A stretch of DNA of 64,000 nucleotides, from positions 186,001 to 250,000 of the forward strand of contig NZ_JAFBFW010000006.1 in NCBI RefSeq assembly GCF_016909495.1, given 5' to 3'. Origin of the DNA: Pantoea coffeiphila (lineage in GTDB: Bacteria; Pseudomonadota; Gammaproteobacteria; Enterobacterales; Enterobacteriaceae). Below the pieces are notes generated by a model. That model worked only from the letters and a program-made list of their open reading frames with translations, had not been told where the DNA came from and did no database searches. This document shows positions 44,801 to 53,035 of this stretch, piece after piece; within the stretch, counting starts at the first letter, position 1; each line of letters begins with the position of its first letter. A program made the position numbers and the translations under genes.

Positions 44801-47412
44801 TCTGGACCATGCCAACCACCTATTCTATCGAATGTGCCAAAACCACCTTTGACACCGCCGTCGCCGTAGGGGATCGCACCTCGGCCTGCCTGGCCCTGCG
44901 CCATCTGGTGATGAACTATTTAACGCGCGGCGATCACCTCGAAGGGGTGCAGACTTCCATCGAGCGCGGCCTGGCGTATGTCAGCAAGGCACAGTATCGG
45001 GACGTTGAGGTAATTTTGCAGATGCAGCGCGACTACGTGCTGTTTCTGCGTTTCGCCGGGGATGAGCCGTTCTCCGGCAAAAACTTCACGCCGGTGCCCA
45101 TTTTGCAGATGAAACCGGGCACCGCCATTGAACCCCTTCTGCTGATGCAGTTCTGGTCGTGGCTATATCGCGGCATGGCGCACTTCTTCGCCGGGGAATA
45201 TGCCTGCGCCAGCGACTGCTTTGCCCAGGCCGCGCCGCTCACCGGTTCGATCCCCGGTCATATACACCGGCTTGATTTCCACCTCTACAGCGCGCTGTCG
45301 GTGACTATTCCGCTCACTTCACAGACCTGTACCGAGGAACACCGGCAGTTTGTCGCCGCACACTATGAAATGATTGCCACCTGGGCGGTTGAAAATCCGC
45401 GCACCTTTGCCGATAAAGCCGGGCTACTGCGCGCGGAAATGCTGCGGCTGGAGGGGGATTCACTGCAGGCCGCACAGCAGTACGAGCTGGCCATCACCCT
45501 GTCGCGCGAAGGCCGCTTTGACCATATCAACGGCCTGGCCTGCGAGCTGGCCGCTGGCTATGCCAGCACCTGTGGACTGAGCGTGGCGGCGGATGGCTAT
45601 ATCAAAGGGGCCATGGCGGCCTGGGAGCGCTGGGGTGCCGGGGCTAAAGTCAGACAGCTGGAGCTGCGCTATCCTCACCATGCCTCTTCCCAGCGCCACG
45701 CCGCCTTCAGCACGGTGTCGTTTGAGCAGAGTGCGGAACTGAGCGATTTGCAAAGCGTAATTACCGCGGTGCGGGCGCTAACCGAAGAGATTAACCTCGA
45801 CCGGCTGATCAACACGCTGATGATGATGCTGCTGGAAAGAGCAGGTGCACAGCACTGCCTGCTGATCCGCCTGCTGGACGGCAGCGTGCCGGAAATTGAG
45901 GCGCGGGCGGCCACCACCGCCGACGGTATTCGGGTGAAAATCGTGCAGGAAACACCGCTGGCTACGGATTTGCCGCTGTCGGTGCTGTCGGCGGTGATCC
46001 GTACCGGGCAGGAGATCCGCACCGGCAAACCGGAAGTGTTCAGTCCGTTCAGCCAGGACCCTTACCTGGTGGCTTCCGGCGCGGCGGTGATGTGCGTACC
46101 GATGTTTAAGCAGGCGCGTATGGTCGGGGTGCTGTATCTGGAAAACCGCCTGATGCCGGATGTGTTTACCGCCGAACATTCACGCGTGGTGTCGATGCTG
46201 GGCGCGCAGGCTGCCGTCTCACTGGAAACCGCGCGGCTGTATGCCGAGCTGATGGAGGAGAACGTTAACCGCCGTCGGGTTGAAAAACAGCTGCGCGCCA
46301 GCCAGACCTCGTTGATTATGGGTGAGAAAATCAGCCATACCGGCACCTGGCACTGGAATCTGGCAAAGGACCAGATGATGATTTCTGAAGAATATCGCCG
46401 CATTCTCGGCCTGCCACAGGAGCAAACCAGCCTGTCGATGGTGGAGTTTATGACTATGGTGCATCCCGACGACCATGGCTGCATTAGCGAGTTAGTCAGA
46501 GAAAGCGTGATTGACGGCGTCAGTATGCAGGCGGAATTTCGTATTATTCGCCGCGACGGCGAGTGCCGCTATATCAAGGGCATCGGCGATCCGGTCGAAA
46601 ATCTGCCCGACGTCAGCGAATATTTCGGCACCATTTCCGATATCACCTCGCAGCGCCTGGCTGAAGATGCCGTACGCATCGCGCAGGCCGATCTCGCCCG
46701 TGTCTCCCGTGCGACCACGGTCGGGCAGCTTACCGCCTCGATTGCTCACGAGATTAATCAGCCGCTGATGTCGATTGTGGCGAATGCCGGTGCCAGCATG
46801 CGCTGGATCAAACGCGGCCCCGAACATATCGACAACGCCTGCCACGGCCTGCAGGAAATTCTGAGTGAAGGGAAGCGCGCGGGGGACATTATTCGCGGGC
46901 TGCAGGCACTGACCCGCAATCAGCTCTCTGAGTTTGCTCCGGCAAAACTGCATCATCTTGCGCGGGATATTCTGTCGCTTTCGCGTATGGAGCTGGAACG
47001 GCGCTGGATCTCGCTGGATTTAGATTTGCGCGCGATGAATGACAACATTTACTGCGAGCGGGTACAGATCCAACAGGTGCTGCTGAACCTGGTGGTGAAT
47101 GCGATTGATGCGATGGTTGAAAAAGGTCGGGGTTCCAGCGTGCTGAAGCTGTCATCGTGTAATCCGACCCAGGATACGATTCTTTTCGAAGTAGCGGATA
47201 ACGGCACCGGTCTGTCGGATGAGGTGATACTGCGTATTTTCGACTCTTTTTACACCACCAAAAAAGAGGGAATGGGGATGGGACTGACCATCAGCGAAGG
47301 GATTATCAAAAGGCATAAGGGCGAACTGAAAGCGGAGAACCGCGCGGAAGGCGGCAGCCGGTTCTGGTTTACGCTGCCAACGGAAGCCGAAAGCCCACAT
47401 CCAGTTCCCTGA
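41830..47412 (+). CDS. Giant kinase-like / AAA-ATPase / GAF / PAS / sensor histidine kinase
   Basis: 1860 residues, start AGGAGG-TGCAG-ATG. In order: protein-kinase-like domain (about 20-285) with HGDIKP (His140, Asp142) but GFG instead of DFG at 160-162 and His for the Asn two residues after KPA; AAA_16/MalT-like ATPase with Walker A GGALGSGKT (342-350) and Walker B LVMMIDDIHWAD (Asp474/475); a long helical, TPR-like region (about 700-1270); GAF (about 1310-1470); PAS/PAC (about 1500-1610); HisKA with His1640 (IAHEINQPL); HATPase with Asn1757, Asp1790 in DNGTGL and GMGMGLTIS. No membrane helices, so cytoplasmic. Signal unknown. Confidence 0.9.
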   Translation: MSTLPEAHPPFEPGALSLSDELIITALAQEGNSEWFLCRHPSSGEKCVLTTAASEAAQFQVSQLLKNEYLLRDNLSTQWALKPSAHTLYHGRYALIYPDFAYQTLADMMREQRPSLESFLHSAAMLAGTLGMMHQQGLIHGDIKPAHFFVSGEGGFRLGGFGLSCSASEVLLQTQLPASGGTLAYMSPEHTTRTTQRVSSLSDLYSLGIVLYELLTGKLPFGAPGAGHSEWVHHHIASEPLPPERVRHDVPAVVSAIVLRLLCKSPEQRYQSAEGLQADLRRCLSLITPDGQIEGFDLGSQDLPQTGPSSDVMYYDHPQAQEVLDAFERFSHSGKHKLVMIGGALGSGKTSLIASAAKKLQQKKLLLTVVKADRHSPILPHGILISAIRTLTLQLMGLPAMDIARWRAHFTRLLGDYSELAIHFFPELGVLLNQKGHFAVDIHSLDARDRFNTMACSMIKAFATPGRPLVMMIDDIHWADRASLALLQNLLSQSEDIPLMVVVSHKDFATLPCQTMRGLLTTLRASAVRVTDITPQSLSIKQIARRLAGMFHVRASATCELARVVHEKTGGNPLFTQEFIRQAVQHGLISHRKFPLTWHYDLDAIKACQYSENVASLVLQRMEIVPEITRRVLSSLACLGGSGGLTLPGKVLNLTQEEIRMHLLPAAVAQLITLHQDDYAFTHDRVHEAAINLIGTDEKDRLHLRAASLLAERANEDLSNDALFRVVHHVAAIKNAGLLRQSASRYRQLILLATRRAKSTGDYVSALRFLQATQRMDAPLTAEEDFTFTLEAAECEFLHGNLSTAQGHCTKLLSAPGNPTDKAIAACMMAEIHMRRSDSKLALETAIAWLAVFGIHLNREPDKAECDAARIKLKEQVGKNPYTRLRPLSLMTCRKTEAIMNLMASACMFAAFVSPRLHFMIVCKMLHLTMDKGMTGASTFALSWYGVLCGDHYNEYSRGFASTLLARELVYKHDFTSFKARTLLPLDQVSIWTMPTTYSIECAKTTFDTAVAVGDRTSACLALRHLVMNYLTRGDHLEGVQTSIERGLAYVSKAQYRDVEVILQMQRDYVLFLRFAGDEPFSGKNFTPVPILQMKPGTAIEPLLLMQFWSWLYRGMAHFFAGEYACASDCFAQAAPLTGSIPGHIHRLDFHLYSALSVTIPLTSQTCTEEHRQFVAAHYEMIATWAVENPRTFADKAGLLRAEMLRLEGDSLQAAQQYELAITLSREGRFDHINGLACELAAGYASTCGLSVAADGYIKGAMAAWERWGAGAKVRQLELRYPHHASSQRHAAFSTVSFEQSAELSDLQSVITAVRALTEEINLDRLINTLMMMLLERAGAQHCLLIRLLDGSVPEIEARAATTADGIRVKIVQETPLATDLPLSVLSAVIRTGQEIRTGKPEVFSPFSQDPYLVASGAAVMCVPMFKQARMVGVLYLENRLMPDVFTAEHSRVVSMLGAQAAVSLETARLYAELMEENVNRRRVEKQLRASQTSLIMGEKISHTGTWHWNLAKDQMMISEEYRRILGLPQEQTSLSMVEFMTMVHPDDHGCISELVRESVIDGVSMQAEFRIIRRDGECRYIKGIGDPVENLPDVSEYFGTISDITSQRLAEDAVRIAQADLARVSRATTVGQLTASIAHEINQPLMSIVANAGASMRWIKRGPEHIDNACHGLQEILSEGKRAGDIIRGLQALTRNQLSEFAPAKLHHLARDILSLSRMELERRWISLDLDLRAMNDNIYCERVQIQQVLLNLVVNAIDAMVEKGRGSSVLKLSSCNPTQDTILFEVADNGTGLSDEVILRIFDSFYTTKKEGMGMGLTISEGIIKRHKGELKAENRAEGGSRFWFTLPTEAESPHPVP

Positions 47413-47448
47413 GGAACGACTCAGAGAATGTTCGGGGCCTGCAAAACA

Positions 47449-48069
47449 CTAGCGGCTGGCTGATTTAACGATGCTGAGCCGCTCGGCAGCCCTGACCAGG
47501 TCCGACAGCGATCGTACCTGCATTTTTTCCATCACCCTGCGCTTATGCACCTTGGCAGTGATCTCACTGACGCCCATCTCGGCGGCAATCTGTTTATTCT
47601 GCAATCCGCCAATCGCCAGCATCATGACTTCGTTTTCACGCGGGGTCAGCGTCAGATGACGCTCGGTTAGCGCCAGCTTTTCCTGCGCAGCTTCCATACC
47701 CTGTTCGGAAATCCGTAACGCTTCTGCCACGGCCTGCAGCAGATGTTCAGGATCGACCGGCTTGGTTAAAAACTCACAGGCTCCGGCCTTCATCGCTTTT
47801 ACCGTGATGGGGATGGTGCCGAACCCGGTAAGAAAGATGGTGGGAATTGAGTAACCGCGTTCGCTGAGCGCACGTGTCACATCGAAACCGTCAGATCCTG
47901 GCATATTGATATCGACAATCAGGCAGCAAGGCCCAGTGGAGAGTGATTCTGCAAGGAAAGACTGAGGAGAGGTAAACGGGGCGACACGATAATCTTCAGA
48001 TTTAAGCAGGTTGGTCAGTGCGGCAATCACGGATGCATCATCATCAACAAGATAAACAGTATGATTCAT
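47449..48069 (-). CDS. FixJ/NarL-type response regulator with LuxR HTH
   Basis: 206 residues. Receiver with Asp53 (IVDINMPG), Thr81 and Lys103 (LTKPVD); LuxR-type HTH at about 137-195 (LTPRENEVMMLAIGGLQNKQ, AAEMGVSEITAKVHKRRVME). Convergent to the giant kinase gene with only 36 bp between the stops. It is the likely DNA-binding partner of that kinase. The 770-bp non-coding region beyond its start may contain its own and other targets' promoters. Confidence 0.9.
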   Translation of the reverse strand: MNHTVYLVDDDASVIAALTNLLKSEDYRVAPFTSPQSFLAESLSTGPCCLIVDINMPGSDGFDVTRALSERGYSIPTIFLTGFGTIPITVKAMKAGACEFLTKPVDPEHLLQAVAEALRISEQGMEAAQEKLALTERHLTLTPRENEVMMLAIGGLQNKQIAAEMGVSEITAKVHKRRVMEKMQVRSLSDLVRAAERLSIVKSASR

Positions 48070-48837
48070 TGGCAGATTCTCAGTTGATGTTATGGTCGTA
48101 ACGAGAAAGTATGTACTTTAAGGTACAAGATATTTTTATTTGTAAGGATTATATAAAGGCCGCATCCTTTAATTATTAAATACTATACCAACTATCTGTA
48201 AATGACGACTATTTTTCTTACGGCAGGATTGTTGTTAACCTGATGAAATCATGTGAAAAATGCATTTTGTATGGCCGGTTTATTGTAAATGACCATGATG
48301 GAGTGATTATTGCAAAATATTTCCCGCTGGCGAATTGATACTGTTATTAAGAATAATCTTAGTTGCCACGACAAATTTTTTACTCTGACGTTGGTCAATA
48401 CTTATCCTAATGTCTCATTTTTGGGAAAACAGTTAAATAATATTATTCAAACAGATCATGAATAATGAAACGTACCGGACGTTATTTTCATATTATCAGC
48501 GATAATATTATCCACTCGAAAAGAGGGGGATAAAGTGGATCGTAATTTTATGGGCAATTAACATCCGAATCGATCATAAAATTAACGTCTTGCGGTGATG
48601 TTTGATACTTCCGGGCTTTTCTGCGGCAATGCTTAAAAAGCAAATAGAAATTGGCGGATTATGATGGAGGGAAGGCGCGAGAAATCAGCGTGAAATTTTT
48701 CTTATCATTAATAAGCAAAGCGGATGAGAACGACTCAACAGAGAGGAACGGTCTGAAACAAACCCATGCAGGGTGCGTTCCCGGCCGCCTGCGATTAACC
48801 GTTCACAGGCGTCAGGAGAGAGTTCCGGCATGGGAGA
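48070..48837. other. 768-bp region without a recognisable gene
   Basis: AT-rich from about 48100 to 48600. Visible structure: ATATTATC-AGC-GATAATAT (48490-48508, 8-bp perfect arms) followed at once by an imperfect TTATCC ... GGATAA stem (48508-48533). A 64-codon frame at 48651 has no recognisable product. The right part before the DUF1471 stop is more GC-rich and may be eroded coding DNA. Confidence 0.5.
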
Positions 48838-49047
48838 TTATTTGATCAGCTCGGCAGTAACGTAAGCCTGGTTATCCACGCGTGCACCGGTAATTTTATA
48901 GCTTGCACCACTCTGTTTTGCCTGTGCGGCCACTTTCGCTTCTGCCGCGTCCAGAGTAGAGGCAGTTGCGGTGATGTTTTGCGCCATGCTGCCGAATGAA
49001 ACCAGAGCCAGTGCGGATACTGCAACGAAAGTTTTGATAGATTTCAT
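48838..49047 (-). CDS. DUF1471 (YdgH/BhsA/McbA-like) small secreted protein
   Basis: 69 residues: Sec signal KSIKTFVAVSALALVSFGSM with cleavage after SMA, then one DUF1471 domain (ITATASTLDAAEAKVAAQAK, GASYKITGARVDNQAYVTAE). These periplasmic or outer-membrane peptides are restricted mainly to Enterobacterales and respond to stress or affect biofilm. GAGGAATTAATC precedes the ATG. Single gene. Confidence 0.88.
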   Translation of the reverse strand: MKSIKTFVAVSALALVSFGSMAQNITATASTLDAAEAKVAAQAKQSGASYKITGARVDNQAYVTAELIK

Positions 49048-49504
49048 GATTAATTCCTCAGTTGATTTTGTTTTGAGTGAAGCGTTTCGCCTCGATGGAA
49101 TGCATAGTAGACCTGTGGCGGGATGAAAAACACCCCTGTCTTTTGCTGAAGTAAGTCAGAAAATTTGAACAATATTGAGCGAATCATTTGGCTGCCTGTA
49201 AATTGCGTGTATGCCTGGCAGACAACGGCAGTTCAACCACTCAGGCACATCTTAAAAGCGCCTGAACGTGCTTAAAGGGGAGGGGGGCGAATCATGGCTG
49301 GGATTTTTCGCGTTCAATTGTCCATTTGAAAATTAATCAATTATCTCTTCGTATAATTATCTGCCTGTATAGCTATCCATTTGTATAATTTATTTTCCCC
49401 CTCCGCTAAGTAGATAATCATCCTCCACTTTTAGCTTGCTCGCCGAGCGAATAACTTCGATTTATCCGCTGTCCGATCTGTAAAATGAGCGGAATGGAGA
49501 AAAC
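49048..49504. other. 457-bp intergenic region
   Basis: No gene seen. The right half is AT-rich with repeated TATAAT-like boxes (three GTATAATT/GTATAGCT motifs between about 49340 and 49395) that probably form the promoter of the AraC gene. Confidence 0.5.
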
Positions 49505-49972
49505 ATGCACATTATCAGCCCTGAACGAGAGCCGTTAACCCGCAAGGAGCCCTGTTCGGCATGGGGAATCAAGTCGGTGGTACAGGATATTCTTCCGTGG
49601 ATCGAAGATAACCTTGATAACGAACGTATCAGGGTCAGTACCGTCACTCGTAAGAGCGGCTACGGCCATTCGCATTTCCAGCGCGTGTTCAGAAAACAAA
49701 CGGGCTACAACCTGGCCGAATATATTCGCACCCGGCGTTTGATCCGCGCGGCACAGTCGCTGTTGTTTACCGATAAAGACATTATGCAAATCGCGTTTGA
49801 TAACGGATTTACCAGCCAGCAAACCTTCTCGCGAACGTTCCGTAAGTATCTGAATGTGCCGCCTGCTACGTTCAGAAAAAGGCACGCCCGGCGGACGCAG
49901 CAGCCGCGTAACAGCGTTATCTTTGCCTGGCGCTGCCTGTCCGGTGCGGAGCAGCGTCGCTTCACCTGCTAG
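49505..49972 (+). CDS. AraC-family regulator, MarA/SoxS/Rob-like
   Basis: 155 residues with two HTH units and no separate effector domain: DILPWIEDNLDNERIRVSTV, TRKSGYGHSHFQRVFRKQTG, RAAQSLLFTDKDIMQIAFDN, GFTSQQTFSRTFRKYLNVPP. This is the MarA/SoxS size plan with an extra 30-residue C-terminal tail. Such proteins activate stress, redox or efflux genes and are controlled by their own amount. GGAGAAAACATG gives the start. No partner sensor gene adjacent. Confidence 0.87.
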   Translation: MHIISPEREPLTRKEPCSAWGIKSVVQDILPWIEDNLDNERIRVSTVTRKSGYGHSHFQRVFRKQTGYNLAEYIRTRRLIRAAQSLLFTDKDIMQIAFDNGFTSQQTFSRTFRKYLNVPPATFRKRHARRTQQPRNSVIFAWRCLSGAEQRRFTC

Positions 49973-50074
49973 TGCTGCTGGCGACCTGCCGCGACGGCGC
50001 TTCGCCAGCATCAAACTGCAGCAGATTACCGGCGAAACACCGATGTTCAGCGGCTTTTCGGACACAAGAAAAGT

Positions 50075-50100
50075 GATAATCAACGGTGAGCGGGATTATC
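50075..50100 (-). terminator. Hairpin after the flavin reductase gene
   Basis: On the - strand GATAATC-N12-GATTATC is followed by ACTTTTCTTG. Short arms; weak terminator of the six-gene operon. Confidence 0.4.
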
Positions 50101-50105
50101 TTGCC

Positions 50106-50759
50106 TTACGTTCGCGATAACCCCTCCCACTGCTCCGGGGTCAGCGTTTTCACATCAAACTGGTCGCGGGTGCGGCAATAGGTATTGCCGCCCATGCGGC
50201 CAATGGTATCCATCAGCTGCTGATCGATGTGCAGATTCTCGGGATTAACCGCATCGCTACGCACGTATACACCTACCACTTCCCCCAGAATGATTTCCCG
50301 TGCCGGGCCAACCTGCAGGGTGGTGTGGCGGCGGCACTCCAGCGCGGCCGGGGCGGAGAGAATGCGCGGGCTGCCAACCCGGCGACCCGCAACGGTGGCC
50401 AGCCCGGCTTCCTCCAGTTCATTCACCTCGGGGCCAAATTTGATCGCGCAGATCTCCATCTGACGCACCAGCGCATCATCGACGATATGCACGGTAAATT
50501 CGCCGGTTTCACGGATATTGCGTGCGGTATCCTTAAAACGCATGTCGCTGTAGTTTTCCACGCCGATGGCCACTATCGCCGGGTCGTGCGTCAGCACGTT
50601 AAAGAAGCTGAACGGCCCGGCGTTGGGTTTACCGTTTTTATCGACCGTGGTCACCAACGCAACGGGTCTGGGGATAACGGTACCGATCAGGATCTTATAG
50701 CGTTCCCGCTCGTTCAGTTCGGCAAAATCAAACCATGTATGATTTTCAGGCTGGCTCAT
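50106..50759 (-). CDS. Flavin reductase-like (FMN-binding split barrel) protein
   Basis: 217 residues from MSQPENHTWF with GGAG six bases upstream; the frame extends far upstream inside the M24 gene but that part is not plausible. RYKILIGTVIPRPVALVTTV, FSFFNVLTHDPAIVAIGVEN and GEFTVHIVDDALVRQMEICA are the flavin-binding core. Such proteins supply reduced flavin or bind FMN for an oxygenase. Last gene of the ABC-transporter operon, 1 bp after the M24 stop. Confidence 0.87.
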   Translation of the reverse strand: MSQPENHTWFDFAELNERERYKILIGTVIPRPVALVTTVDKNGKPNAGPFSFFNVLTHDPAIVAIGVENYSDMRFKDTARNIRETGEFTVHIVDDALVRQMEICAIKFGPEVNELEEAGLATVAGRRVGSPRILSAPAALECRRHTTLQVGPAREIILGEVVGVYVRSDAVNPENLHIDQQLMDTIGRMGGNTYCRTRDQFDVKTLTPEQWEGLSRT

Positions 50760-50760
50760 T

Positions 50761-52185
50761 TCAGACTCCGGCGCGAACGCGGTGGGTTTCCAGCTGGGTA
50801 TGGCGGCTGAGGTTCTCAAAACCGTCCTCGGTGACAACGTAACAGTCGCCAATATTACACCCTGCCGACAGCGGCTCCAGCCACTGCGTATGCAGAACAA
50901 ACACCATGCCGGTTTCCAGCCGATCGTAGTTGTGCGATGAGATATTGAAGCTGTTTTGCCCGCCCGCCATACCGACCGAATGACCGAGATTCGGATTGTG
51001 CGGGCCGTGGGTTGCCGGGTAAACATGCATCAGCTTACGCCCCTGGGCTTCCCAGTCGACATCGCGCACGTACTGCTGCGGGATCAGCCGCGCCTCGCCG
51101 TCCGGCATCGCAGACCAGTTGTAGGGCATGGTGCGCGCTTCGGCATCGTTCAGCATGCCCTGCTCAATCATTGGGCCGAAGGCGGCATTGTTGATATCGC
51201 GCATCAATGCACCGGGCTTAATCAGCCGCTCGGCGCGCTTCACACCTTCGGTACAGGCCGCCAGCACGATTTCCTGGCGCTCGGTAATGTCACCCACAGC
51301 AATCATGCGCGCCGTTTGTGCGGTATAGCCACGCCAGGTGACGTTAGAGATATAGAGGTTGATCAAATCTCCCGGACGTACGACGTGTCCGTAGGGCTTG
51401 CCGCAGTGCGTACCAAATTCGTTAATGCCAATCTGATAGCCGTCACCGGTTTCGCCACCAAAGGCCATTTGCGCGGCGGTAAAGGCGGCAAAAATTTCAT
51501 GATCGGTGACGCCCGGTTTTGCCACGTGATACGCCGCCTGGGTGCCGATACTGATTAACTGTGCGGCCGCTCGGAACATCTCGATTTCACGCGGGGAGCG
51601 AATTTTTTGCAGGCGGTCGAGAATCGGGTTATCGCTGATAAAGCGACAGCCGGGCATTAAGGTGTGCAGCGCGGCCTGGAAGGTCAGCGATGTCCGATCG
51701 CCAATTTCCCCAATCTGCGCCTTGTTCAGGCCGAGGCGGGCGAGGATGTCCGCGCATTTCTCTGCGGTTTTCAGGACGGCATCACCGGGGCGATCGGCAT
51801 ACTCGCGGCCAATCGGCCCAATCTGCCAGATATCTTCAACCAGCAGCGGTTCGCCCGCTGGCGGCAGCAGCACCGACTGCGTGAAGAAGGAGAGCAGAGT
51901 CAGCGGCTTGTCGGCGTCGGTAGGAATAATCAGTACCCCTTCGCGCATCCAGTCGCAAATGTAGCGCAGGTAAGCGTTGGACGCATGAAACCAGCCGACG
52001 CTGCCCGCATGGACGACAAGCGCATCGTGACCGGCTTCTACCGCCTGGCGGCGGATGCGCCGCAGGCGCTCGGCGAACTCGGCTTCCGGCAAAGGCAGCG
52101 GCGCCGAAAAGGTGAAGTCCGGCTGGAAATCGGCCAGCAGAGAGCCGATGCGATAGCCCGCCGACGCGGTCGCATGAGTATGCAT
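50761..52185 (-). CDS. M24-fold hydrolase (aminopeptidase P/creatinase family) with degenerate metal site
   Basis: 474 residues from MHTHATAS after AAGGAACTATT. Creatinase N-domain (about 40-190) and pita-bread domain (about 210-455). In the pita-bread part the usual ligand positions read INLYISN (first Asp lost), GYTAQTARM (second Asp is Gln), GHSVGM (His kept), LHTQWLEP (Glu) and NIGDCYVV (last Glu is Gly). So most of the five metal ligands are gone, as in metal-free creatinase. A hydrolase of small amides or amidines fits its place behind an ABC transporter. True peptidase activity is doubtful. Confidence 0.82.
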   Translation of the reverse strand: MHTHATASAGYRIGSLLADFQPDFTFSAPLPLPEAEFAERLRRIRRQAVEAGHDALVVHAGSVGWFHASNAYLRYICDWMREGVLIIPTDADKPLTLLSFFTQSVLLPPAGEPLLVEDIWQIGPIGREYADRPGDAVLKTAEKCADILARLGLNKAQIGEIGDRTSLTFQAALHTLMPGCRFISDNPILDRLQKIRSPREIEMFRAAAQLISIGTQAAYHVAKPGVTDHEIFAAFTAAQMAFGGETGDGYQIGINEFGTHCGKPYGHVVRPGDLINLYISNVTWRGYTAQTARMIAVGDITERQEIVLAACTEGVKRAERLIKPGALMRDINNAAFGPMIEQGMLNDAEARTMPYNWSAMPDGEARLIPQQYVRDVDWEAQGRKLMHVYPATHGPHNPNLGHSVGMAGGQNSFNISSHNYDRLETGMVFVLHTQWLEPLSAGCNIGDCYVVTEDGFENLSRHTQLETHRVRAGV

Positions 52186-52210
52186 AATAGTTCCTTGTGA
52201 AATCAGTCGA

Positions 52211-53035
52211 TCAGTGATTTTGCGGTCGCGGAGCCAGCACCCGGCGAGCGACCAGTAATCCCAACAGGGTGAGGCCAATCAATATCCCGGAGATCGCCGC
52301 CACGCGGACGTCCAGTGATTCTTCAATCAGCGCAAACATTCGCAGCGGCAGTACCGTGGTACTGGCGTCCGCGAGGAAAAGTGACACCGTGACGTTATCC
52401 AGCGACTGGATAAACACCAGAAACGCACCGGCCAGAATGCCGGGCATCAGCAGCGGCAGCGTGACGCGGCGCAGCGTCATAAACCAGCTGGCACCCATGG
52501 TAGTTGATGCCTCGGCCAGCGACGGGTTCATCCCCTGAGCCACCACCGAGGCAGCGCGATACATCAGCGGGCCAAACACCACGATATGACCGGTGACCGT
52601 CAGCCAGAGCGAAGGCTGGAAGCCGACAAAATTAGCGACAATCAGCGCGGCCAGCCCGTAAACCAGGCTCGGCATGACCAGCGGCGCAAGCAGCAGGGGT
52701 TCAATGCTGTTCACGCTTTTCCGCGTCATACGGGTCATTCCAATGGTGGCCGGCACCGCAAACAGCAGCGATCCCGCCACCGCCAGAGCGGCAATTTTCA
52801 GCGAATTGCCCGCCGCGATATGCTCGGTTGCGGAGCGAACCGGGTCCAGCAGCGCTTCATACCAGCGCAGTGAAAACCCTTCCGGCGGGTATTTCAGCGT
52901 CTGACCGGCGGTGAAGGACATCATCAGTGCGATAACGATCGGCGCGATCAGATAGATCAGGCAGAGTACGCCAAAACCGTAGACAAACACCTTGTAAAGC
53001 AGCGCTGGAACAGGATTCTCGCGAAAATTAAGCAT
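52211..53035 (-). CDS. ABC transporter permease (PotC-like)
   Basis: 274 residues, six helices, with the EAA loop in MNPSLAEASTTMGASWFMTL, RRVTLPLLMPG that contacts the ATPase. PotC/YdcV-type permease of the polyamine/opine family. Its start overlaps the preceding permease by 8 bp. Inner membrane. Confidence 0.9.
   Translation of the reverse strand: MLNFRENPVPALLYKVFVYGFGVLCLIYLIAPIVIALMMSFTAGQTLKYPPEGFSLRWYEALLDPVRSATEHIAAGNSLKIAALAVAGSLLFAVPATIGMTRMTRKSVNSIEPLLLAPLVMPSLVYGLAALIVANFVGFQPSLWLTVTGHIVVFGPLMYRAASVVAQGMNPSLAEASTTMGASWFMTLRRVTLPLLMPGILAGAFLVFIQSLDNVTVSLFLADASTTVLPLRMFALIEESLDVRVAAISGILIGLTLLGLLVARRVLAPRPQNH

Noticed and set aside
48651-48845. 64-codon frame on the + strand before DUF1471
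   Set aside because: No recognisable domain, weak start, overlaps the DUF1471 stop; treated as non-coding.
50760-51026. N-terminal extension of the flavin reductase frame
   Set aside because: It lies inside the M24 gene in another frame and is Arg/Ser-rich noise; the start at 50759 has GGAG and begins the known domain.
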